Of a stretch of 57,468 bases of DNA, positions 52,103 to 57,468 are shown piece by piece; position 1 is the first letter of the stretch, and every line of letters begins with the position of its first letter. The notes under the pieces are model-generated. The model ran no database searches and was not told the origin of the DNA. It was given only the letters and a program-made list of their open reading frames with translations. The DNA is from CAYXVJ01 sp050309435 (GTDB lineage: Bacteria > Bacillota > Clostridia > Saccharofermentanales > Fastidiosipilaceae): the NCBI GenBank assembly GCA_050309435.1, contig JBNRMJ010000004.1:1-57468 (forward strand), read 5' to 3'. Position numbers and translations under genes: made by a program.

Positions 52103-52119
52103 CGTGCCGGGGTTTTCGC
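52079..52119 (-). terminator. Terminator of the trk operon
   Basis: A perfect 16-bp stem, GCGAAAACCCCGGCAC with GTGCCGGGGTTTTCGC, encloses a nine-base loop. The T residues are within the stem, as in many Firmicutes bidirectional terminators. Confidence 0.8.
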
Positions 52120-52171
52120 ATACAAAACGTTCTGTTTTATTCACTTTTCAATATCATCTCAGGTATCGGAC

Positions 52172-53746
52172 TCAGCCGACGTAAGTCTTTCCTTCCGGCG
52201 CGACTTTCTCGGCGCTGCCTCTGTGCTGCAGGGTCAAGCCCATCGCGAACGAAGCAGGTCCCACACGGCCCAAAAACATGCAGGCAATCAAAACGAAGCG
52301 GGAAGCTGTTGTCAGGCTGTAAGTCGGCGTACTTGTCACACCTACCGTCGCGAAACCGCTGATAACTTCATACATCAAATCAATAAAAGAAAAATCTCCG
52401 GCCAGCAAGCGATGCTGCTCGAAGACGGCCAGTAGAAAACTGCCGCTCACAAGAACGCTGATACCAAGCATCATGATCACCAGCGCTCGCATGTAAATCG
52501 AGCGATCGATTCTGCGTTTGTATAAGATAACGTCCTCCTGTCCGCGTACATTGGCGATGGCGGCCGCCAGAACGACGGCGAAAGTCGTGGCTTTTATACC
52601 GCCGCCGGTCGAGGCCGGACCTGCTCCGATGAACATCAGGATAACACCGAGGAACTTGCTTGCAACCGTAAGATTCGCCTGATCGATCGAGTTGAATCCG
52701 GCCGTGCGAAGCGAGGCCGACTGGAAGAAAGCAGCCAGCATCCTTTCGCCCGGGGGAAGCGTACCCAGGGCCTGGGTTCCGGAATTGTTCCACTCGAGGA
52801 GGGCCGTTAAAACCGTTCCGATCACCAGCAGTGTAACTGTCAGTTTTAGTACCAGTTTCGTATGATAACGAAGGTGGAGTTTTCGCCGGGGTCTGGTCAG
52901 CAGATCGTTCCAGACAATAAAACCCATGCCACCGAAAATTATAAGAAATGCCGTCGTAAGCAGAACCCAGGGATCATCGCTCCAGGCAGTCAGCGAGGAA
53001 AACGGCCCCGAAAAATCGCCCATCAGATCAAAACCCGCATTACAGAAAGCCGAAACACCCTGAAACAAACCGCGGCGAAGAGCGTCCGGCAGGGGCATGC
53101 GCAGAGAGTAACGCCAGGTAAGCATTAATCCGCCCAGTAACTCAAAAGCCAGAGTAATGGCTATGATACGCGATACGAGCGTTCTGGCATCGACAAAGTT
53201 GTCGCTTGCCGTAGTCTCCTGCATGGCCAGCATCGTTTTCAGACTGACGCGTCTTTTGGCGGCCAGCACAAAAAAGGACATAATCGTCACGAGTCCCAGA
53301 CCGCCGATCTGAATCGCCAAAATAATGACCATTTGTCCGAAAGCCGACCACTGTGTAGCCGTATCGACCACAATCAAACCGGTCACGCAAGTCGCCGAGG
53401 TTGCGGTAAATAAAGCGTTGAAGAAACCGATGGACTTTCCGTCGGCCGATGCGAGCGGCAGCGTTAAAAGCAGAGCGGACAGTAAAATTACAAGGGCAAA
53501 GGATATCACGATGACGCGAGGCGGAGATTGCAATATCCAGCGCTCCAGGCCAATATACCAGTGCTGTTTGACAGCTCCTCTGTTCTCGCCACGAAGATTT
53601 AAAGCCGAATCTATCTTCGGCAAGTTTGCTGTATCGTCGTCTCTGATGGCGGACAGACTTCGCTTGCGCTTCTCCACCGCCTCTTTGTCCGGAGCCAGCA
53701 CGCCTTTGTAATCAGATTTATTTACAGGCTTGTCTTCTTTACTCAT
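52172..53746 (-). CDS. TrkH/KtrB-family potassium uptake channel subunit
   Basis: The 524-residue protein has a soluble basic N-terminus of about 75 residues, then eight or more membrane helices with four selectivity-loop repeats: TSATCVTGL, AFCNAGFD, ASLRTAGFN and SGFATVGVT. This is the ion-conducting subunit that takes up K+ (or Na+ with K+) when gated by TrkA/KtrA proteins. GGCGGAAT precedes the ATG. Two such gating proteins are encoded directly upstream. Confidence 0.94.
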   Translation of the reverse strand: MSKEDKPVNKSDYKGVLAPDKEAVEKRKRSLSAIRDDDTANLPKIDSALNLRGENRGAVKQHWYIGLERWILQSPPRVIVISFALVILLSALLLTLPLASADGKSIGFFNALFTATSATCVTGLIVVDTATQWSAFGQMVIILAIQIGGLGLVTIMSFFVLAAKRRVSLKTMLAMQETTASDNFVDARTLVSRIIAITLAFELLGGLMLTWRYSLRMPLPDALRRGLFQGVSAFCNAGFDLMGDFSGPFSSLTAWSDDPWVLLTTAFLIIFGGMGFIVWNDLLTRPRRKLHLRYHTKLVLKLTVTLLVIGTVLTALLEWNNSGTQALGTLPPGERMLAAFFQSASLRTAGFNSIDQANLTVASKFLGVILMFIGAGPASTGGGIKATTFAVVLAAAIANVRGQEDVILYKRRIDRSIYMRALVIMMLGISVLVSGSFLLAVFEQHRLLAGDFSFIDLMYEVISGFATVGVTSTPTYSLTTASRFVLIACMFLGRVGPASFAMGLTLQHRGSAEKVAPEGKTYVG

Positions 53747-53753
53747 ATTCCGC

Positions 53754-54416
53754 CTATTTCACCAATGTACGCCAAATGTCGTCGAAATCATCGCGGTCGC
53801 AAACCAGCAGAATGTGGTCCCCCGCATACATGCGGCTGTTGCCGTTTGGTATCACGATCTCGTTGGTCCTGCTTCTGGTAATGAGGGCAACCGTGATATC
53901 TACGGGAAAGTTATACTCCGACAAAGTCTTGCCAACTGCCGCCGAATCGGGCGACAGATCCAGTTCGACCATATACTTGGTGTTACCCGGAATGCTGTAA
54001 GCGACCCTCATGCCTTCATACTCGATATCCCAGTCGATAATATCGGCCAGGATCTCCGTCGCGGAGTAAATGCGGTCAACACCAAAAAGGCTGAAGACCT
54101 CGCGATTCTTCGGATTGTTCAATTTAGCCAGGGTCGTTTTCACATTGAAATCATGCTTGGCAAGCTGACAGGCCACCAGATTATTCTCGTCTTTACCGGT
54201 TAGTGCCACGAGCATGTCGGCATCCTGACAGCCGGCTTCTTCCAGTACTTTCCGGTTCGTGCCGTTGCCATGAAACACCGTGACTTCCGTTTCGTCGGCC
54301 AGCCTCTGACAAACCTCGAGGCGGCTTTCAATGACGGTTATATCGATGTTTTTCGCGGCCAGTTGATCAACCAGATAATAGGTGACTTTATCTCCGCCTA
54401 TAATGATCAGTTTCAT
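53754..54416 (-). CDS. TrkA/KtrA-type potassium uptake regulator (second copy)
   Basis: The 220-residue protein has an RCK-N Rossmann domain (KLIIIGGDKVTYYL, about 2-15) and a C-terminal RCK-C domain ending IWRTLVK. The nucleotide loop reads GGDKVT in place of the usual GxGxxG, so binding may differ from its neighbour. The ATG directly follows the stop of the other TrkA (TAAATG), with GGAGG in that gene's end. It probably forms a hetero-ring with the neighbour to gate TrkH. Confidence 0.92.
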   Translation of the reverse strand: MKLIIIGGDKVTYYLVDQLAAKNIDITVIESRLEVCQRLADETEVTVFHGNGTNRKVLEEAGCQDADMLVALTGKDENNLVACQLAKHDFNVKTTLAKLNNPKNREVFSLFGVDRIYSATEILADIIDWDIEYEGMRVAYSIPGNTKYMVELDLSPDSAAVGKTLSEYNFPVDITVALITRSRTNEIVIPNGNSRMYAGDHILLVCDRDDFDDIWRTLVK

Positions 54417-55028
54417 TTATGCCTCCATCTCGGCGATCACGAGTATATCACCGGCTTCAAGGATCAGATCGCTTTGACTTAAGAGAAGTTCACCTTGTCT
54501 CAAGCAGGCAAAAACATGCTTGTGAATCATGTTTGTCACATACTGACAGCTGCGACCCGCCATAACAGCCTCGACAGGCGATTCATAAAAACGGATTTGT
54601 TTACGATACAGATCAATAGCCGCGGAAGTACTGGAGGCTCGAAGTTCGTGGAGGAAATGATTAACAATGATTTCCGTGCCCGAGATCGTCTGTAGCCCCA
54701 TGCTCTCGAAGCTTTCCGTGTTACCCGTTAAAAATGTGCGAACCAGTACCCGGTCCAGATGATAGATCTTCTGACAGACTTCGGCGGCCATGATGTTGAC
54801 ATTTTCATTATTGGTGACGCAGCAGACCGCATCCGCTGTTTCGATGCCGGCTTTTTCAAGCACGGTTTTATCGAATACCAGCCCTCGAATTTTAACGCAA
54901 TCAAGATCCGCGATGTTATTAAGCAACACGGGATCCTGTTCTACTACCACAACGTCATGATCCAGCTGCATCAAACGAGCAGCCAGATTGGATCCGACAC
55001 GTCCGCAGCCAAGCACTATGATTTGCAT
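54417..55028 (-). CDS. TrkA/KtrA-type potassium uptake regulator (first copy)
   Basis: The 203-residue protein has the canonical RCK-N motif IIVLGCGRVGSNLA (about 3-16), an acidic strand end DVVVVEQD that should bind the nucleotide ribose, and an RCK-C domain. It senses NAD(H) or ATP/ADP and opens TrkH. The start lies six bases after the stop of the RNA methyltransferase gene with a weak AAAGTAAG site. It heads the trkA-trkA-trkH group. Confidence 0.92.
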   Translation of the reverse strand: MQIIVLGCGRVGSNLAARLMQLDHDVVVVEQDPVLLNNIADLDCVKIRGLVFDKTVLEKAGIETADAVCCVTNNENVNIMAAEVCQKIYHLDRVLVRTFLTGNTESFESMGLQTISGTEIIVNHFLHELRASSTSAAIDLYRKQIRFYESPVEAVMAGRSCQYVTNMIHKHVFACLRQGELLLSQSDLILEAGDILVIAEMEA

Positions 55029-55034
55029 CTTACT

Positions 55035-55823
55035 TTATTGAACCGTCCTTTTCATTTCATAGGCGATAATCGCGCCTGCAATAGAGACATTCAGTGATTC
55101 TACTCCGTTTGCCAGCCCAATGCTGACAATTTCGTCTGCCGCTTCGCGGATTTCCGGACAGAGGCCGTTTCCTTCGTTTCCAAGAACCAGAGCCGCTCGT
55201 TTCGGGAAGCTTAGATGTTCCAAGGCAGTCCCGTTCATGTCGGCCGCGTAAAGCATGATCCCTTCTTGTTTCAGCCACTCTATCATTTTCGCCCCGGAGG
55301 CGTTTCGGACCAGCGGTACGAGGAATGTCGCCCCCATCGCGCTGCGAAGCGTCTTCGCTTCAAAAGGATCGGCCGAGCCCTGAAGTAAAATAACGGCCGA
55401 AAAATCCAGAGCCGCTGCCAGACGTATCAAAGTTCCGACATTACCGGGATCCTGCACCCGATCAAGAACTAAAACGTGAGAAGATCCTTTTATAACGGAA
55501 AAATCGGCTTCGGGCGGTTTCTTCCCTACGAGAAGAATGCCCTGAGGCGTGGCTGTTCCGGCCAAAGTCAAAAACAAATCGTCGCTAAGGTAAATCCGCG
55601 CCACATCGGCGGCAGGGCCGCTCGCCAGGTCATCTAATTCACCGGCATGGCTCTGTGAAAAACTTTCCGAAATAACCAGTGCTTCTGCTTGTACGGCAGA
55701 GTCCAGTACCGTCTTAACCAAGCGCAAACCTTCCGCCGCAAAAGAGTCGACGAAAGCGGCCTTTTTCCCGATCTGTTTTAATTCTTTATAGACAGCATTC
55801 TGTCTGCTTCGGATCACAGTCAC
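55035..55823 (-). CDS. SpoU/TrmH-family RNA 2'-O-methyltransferase
   Basis: The 262-residue protein has an N-terminal substrate-binding domain (about 1-95) and the SPOUT fold with VLDRVQDPGNVGTLIR (motif 1, about 107-122), LVLGNEGNGLCPEI (motif 2, about 208) and ESLNVSIAGAIIAYE (motif 3, about 238). It should methylate a ribose in rRNA or tRNA using SAM. The start is GTG at 55823, six bases after GGGGGA. It sits 13 bases after the rplT terminator hairpin and just before the trk genes, so it may depend on readthrough. Confidence 0.92.
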   Translation of the reverse strand: MTVIRSRQNAVYKELKQIGKKAAFVDSFAAEGLRLVKTVLDSAVQAEALVISESFSQSHAGELDDLASGPAADVARIYLSDDLFLTLAGTATPQGILLVGKKPPEADFSVIKGSSHVLVLDRVQDPGNVGTLIRLAAALDFSAVILLQGSADPFEAKTLRSAMGATFLVPLVRNASGAKMIEWLKQEGIMLYAADMNGTALEHLSFPKRAALVLGNEGNGLCPEIREAADEIVSIGLANGVESLNVSIAGAIIAYEMKRTVQ

Positions 55824-55835
55824 GAAAATTCCCCC

Positions 55836-55870
55836 AAACAAAAGTCCAGCGTTCTTTCGAACCCTGGACT
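55836..55870 (-). terminator. Terminator of infC-rpmI-rplT
   Basis: On the minus strand AGTCCAGGGTTC and GAACGCTGGACT pair with one mismatch around GAAA, followed by TTTGTTT. Confidence 0.88.
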
Positions 55871-55940
55871 CATCATATCAATTCAATTGTCATCTTGTCG
55901 ATAAAAGGTTACCGATAATCCAAACCGGCCTTCCGGCGAC

Positions 55941-56294
55941 TTAGAGAGCGGACTTGGCGCTCTCGACCAGGCTGGTAAAACCGGCCGGATCCGTGATGGC
56001 AATGTCGGCCAGAACCTTACGGTCAAGCTCGATACCGGATTTCTTCAAACCGTTCATGAAACGGCTGTAGCTCATGCCGTTTGTACGGCAGGCTGCGTTG
56101 ATGCGGGTGATCCACAGTCTGCGGAAATCTCTCTTCTTCTGACGACGATCGCGATATGCATAGGTCAGGCTCTTCATGACTGCCTGATTGGCGACCTTGA
56201 ACAACTTGCTCTTGCGGCCGTAATAGCCCTTAGCCAACTTTAATACTTTTTTATGACGGGCGTGGTTTGTAACGCCTCTCTTAACTCTTGCCAT
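55941..56294 (-). CDS. rplT: 50S ribosomal protein L20
   Basis: The 117-residue protein has the L20 signature, with KLAKGYYGRKSKLFKVANQ (about 20-38) and RRQKKRDFRRLWITRINAA (about 55-73). It binds 23S rRNA early in assembly and represses its own operon through the leader. GGAGG precedes the ATG. It is the third gene after infC and rpmI. Confidence 0.98.
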   Translation of the reverse strand: MARVKRGVTNHARHKKVLKLAKGYYGRKSKLFKVANQAVMKSLTYAYRDRRQKKRDFRRLWITRINAACRTNGMSYSRFMNGLKKSGIELDRKVLADIAITDPAGFTSLVESAKSAL

Positions 56295-56331
56295 TTATTT
56301 AACCTCCATCAATACTATTTAAACGTGTCGC

Positions 56332-56529
56332 CTATTTATAAGGAATCATCTGCTTGATTCTGGCTTCATCACCGGCCGATGTGGTTGTCACACCACGAAG
56401 TGTACGACGACGCTTGGGGCTCTTCATGGCAGCCTTATGCTTCTTATATGCGTGCGGGCGAATGACTTTACCCGTTCCCGAGATTTTGAATCTCTTTTTC
56501 GATGCACTGTGTGTCTTTTGCTTTGGCAT
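56332..56529 (-). CDS. rpmI: 50S ribosomal protein L35
   Basis: The 65-residue basic protein begins PKQKTHSASKKRFKISGTGK, typical of L35, and ends with ARIKQMIPYK. AGGAGG precedes the ATG. It sits between infC (24 bases) and rplT. Confidence 0.98.
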   Translation of the reverse strand: MPKQKTHSASKKRFKISGTGKVIRPHAYKKHKAAMKSPKRRRTLRGVTTTSAGDEARIKQMIPYK

Positions 56530-56553
56530 ATCAATATCCTCCTAAATGTCAAA

Positions 56554-57075
56554 TTACTTCTTCTTGGGTGCGAGGTACATCACCATGTTTCGGCCTTCAA
56601 CCTTGGCTGCCCGATCGATCTCGGCTACATCTTCCAAACGAGTAAAAAACTTGTTCATTACATCGTAGCCTCGTGAGGTGTACGCCATTTCGCGACCTCT
56701 GAAACGGATTGAAACCTTAACTCTATTTCCATCTTCCAGGAAGTGTCTGGCATTCTTGGCTTTAAACTGAAGATCGTGTTCTTCTGTCGTCAGCTTGATA
56801 TCAACACCTTTAACTTCGACTGTTTTCTGCAGCTTGCGCTGCTCTTTCTCGCGCTTGGCCTGTTCGAACTGATATTTACCATAGTCCATGATTCGGCAAA
56901 CCGGATTGTCCGGACTCGGCGATATCAAAACAAGATCCATATCGACGCTCTCGGCGCGACTCCTGGCGGTTTCAATAGGAACGATACCGACCATCTCGCC
57001 CGTCTCGTCGATTAAACGGACCTTGGGAAATTTAATGGCATCGTTAATTGGTTGGGTTGGCTTTTTCTTAGCGAT
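56554..57075 (-). CDS. infC: Translation initiation factor IF-3, apparent AUC start
   Basis: The protein is 173 residues from an ATC codon: the family opening AKKKPTQPINDAIKFPKVR starts right after it, with AAGGAGG eight bases upstream. No ATG, GTG or TTG lies in frame at a usable distance. The N-terminal domain, linker and C-terminal domain with SIRFRGREMAYTSRG are complete. IF-3 keeps 30S subunits free and checks start codons; in bacteria infC commonly uses a rare start (AUU in E. coli) for self-control. It heads infC-rpmI-rplT. Confidence 0.93.
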   Translation of the reverse strand: MAKKKPTQPINDAIKFPKVRLIDETGEMVGIVPIETARSRAESVDMDLVLISPSPDNPVCRIMDYGKYQFEQAKREKEQRKLQKTVEVKGVDIKLTTEEHDLQFKAKNARHFLEDGNRVKVSIRFRGREMAYTSRGYDVMNKFFTRLEDVAEIDRAAKVEGRNMVMYLAPKKK

Positions 57076-57282
57076 TGTACACTCCTCCTTCGTGGATTGC
57101 TGTCCGGCTGCTTGCCGAACTTGTAATCTGGGTTTTTCAAATAAAAAAACCGGTACGGTCATTTCCGTCCGGCTCCTATACACAAATCCTTCGCAACATG
57201 GCAAAGAATCCTTAGATCTGAGACTATGAACCTCTTCACAACGGTTGCTGGAGGTGAGAACGGAATGTCTACTTGATTAACA
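57076..57282 (-). ncRNA. L20-type ribosomal protein leader of infC
   Basis: The 207-base leader on the minus strand contains ACATTCCGTTCTCACC and AACCGTTGTGAAGAGG. These resemble, from memory, the Firmicutes L20 leader that folds to mimic the 23S rRNA site of L20. The leader ends in an attenuator hairpin. It is bounded by a promoter at 57289-57317. Confidence 0.78.
57141..57173 (-). terminator. Attenuator hairpin in the infC leader
   Basis: On the minus strand CCGGACGG pairs with CCGTACCGG (one bulge), followed by TTTTTTTAT. L20 binding would favour this structure. Confidence 0.82.
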
Positions 57283-57288
57283 AATGAA

Positions 57289-57317
57289 ATTATACACTCA
57301 TAAAACAGCGATGTCAA
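57289..57317 (-). promoter_or_regulatory. Promoter of infC-rpmI-rplT
   Basis: On the minus strand TTGACA (57317-57312) and TATAAT (57294-57289), both perfect, are 17 bases apart. Confidence 0.93.
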
Positions 57318-57339
57318 GCATGTTTCCAAAAATCGCGAT

Positions 57340-57373
57340 TGTTTATTAATTGCAACATGAAGTGTCGCGTCTG
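57340..57373 (-). repeat. Probable terminal inverted repeat of the IS30-like element
   Basis: After the transposase stop, the minus strand reads AACAGACGCGACACTTCATG then TTGCAAT, resembling IS30-family ends. The partner end and target duplication lie outside the window, so the exact boundary is unknown. Confidence 0.5.
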
Positions 57374-57468
57374 TTAAGTGCTCATGGCCCAGGCTTCGGC
57401 CGGGGTCAGGTAGTTCAAAATCTTTCGGGGGTAGACATTGAGCCATTGCTCGAGGCGGTTGATTTCCT
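57374..57468 (-). CDS. IS30-family transposase, C-terminal end (partial)
   Basis: The last 31 residues of a minus-strand ORF enter from the right edge. The text INRLEQWLNVYPRKILNYLT followed by PAEAWAMST matches the C-terminal end of IS30-family DDE transposases (NxRPRKxLxYxTPxE pattern). Catalytic residues lie outside the window. The element ends about 30-60 bases upstream of the infC promoter. Confidence 0.8.
   Translation of the reverse strand, partial: EINRLEQWLNVYPRKILNYLTPAEAWAMST

Noticed and set aside
57159..57446. 95-codon minus-strand ORF at the right edge
   Set aside because: It is out of frame with the IS30 transposase tail, runs across the infC promoter and leader, and has no recognisable content.

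Overview
The window reads as a chromosomal segment of a mid-GC, anaerobic Firmicute, most likely a clostridium. The evidence is a T-box on thrS, a Firmicutes-type L20 leader on infC-rpmI-rplT, DinR/LexA-type SOS boxes, RqcH, QueH, a ClpE-like ATPase, strong AGGAGG ribosome sites, GTG/TTG starts, and an oxygen-sensitive 2-hydroxyacyl-CoA dehydratase activator. I cannot assign genus or species. No plasmid, prophage or CRISPR array is visible. Mobile DNA is confined to the two edges: the 5' end of a group II intron at the left and the tail of an IS30-like transposase at the right.

Layout. 1-3841: intron start, terminator, and a T-box-controlled operon thrS - two-part threonine/serine exporter. 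3861-4209: tRNA-His, tRNA-Gln and tRNA-Lys with their own promoter and terminator. 4211-9413: an overlapping three-gene module of TerB-N-like protein, BREX-type (DUF2791) ATPase and Lhr-like SF2 helicase. 9546-17853: a GNAT gene; an operon of a giant 2-hydroxyacyl-CoA dehydratase activase/dehydratase fusion, a GNAT-MGMT fusion and a flavin reductase; and two small genes. 17916-24538: rqcH, then ruvC-ruvA-ruvB-queH behind an SOS box, and divergent proC with a C39-like protein. 24655-26613: tRNA-Lys(CTT), L25, glutathione peroxidase and a zinc-ribbon membrane protein.

26620-30629 carries an esterase and a two-gene unit joining a B12-binding, mutase-like protein to an opine-dehydrogenase family protein. 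I consider this the best candidate for an undescribed pathway. 30657-42412 holds envelope genes (FlaA1/WbpM-type dehydratase, LCP ligase, polyprenyl-phosphate sugar transferase), an M20 amidohydrolase, and a catabolic-looking cluster (two D-2-hydroxyacid dehydrogenases, a TetR regulator, a Gfo/Idh/MocA oxidoreductase and an FAD oxidoreductase). Two near-identical palindromes sit in the divergent promoter region of that cluster. 42454-48240: ClpE-like ATPase and UvrA (with an SOS box). 48396-52119: tRNA-Glu, and citrate synthase overlapping aconitase.

52172-57468: a K+ uptake operon (two TrkA/KtrA-type subunits and TrkH) preceded by a SpoU-family RNA methyltransferase, then infC-rpmI-rplT under an L20-type leader, with infC apparently starting at an AUC codon. 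Regulation is unusually legible here: T-box, L20 leader, two SOS boxes, paired palindromic operators, and a promoter whose -35 lies in the loop of the preceding terminator. Starts were chosen from Shine-Dalgarno placement and family N-termini. All functional calls are from sequence reading only; no database search was run.
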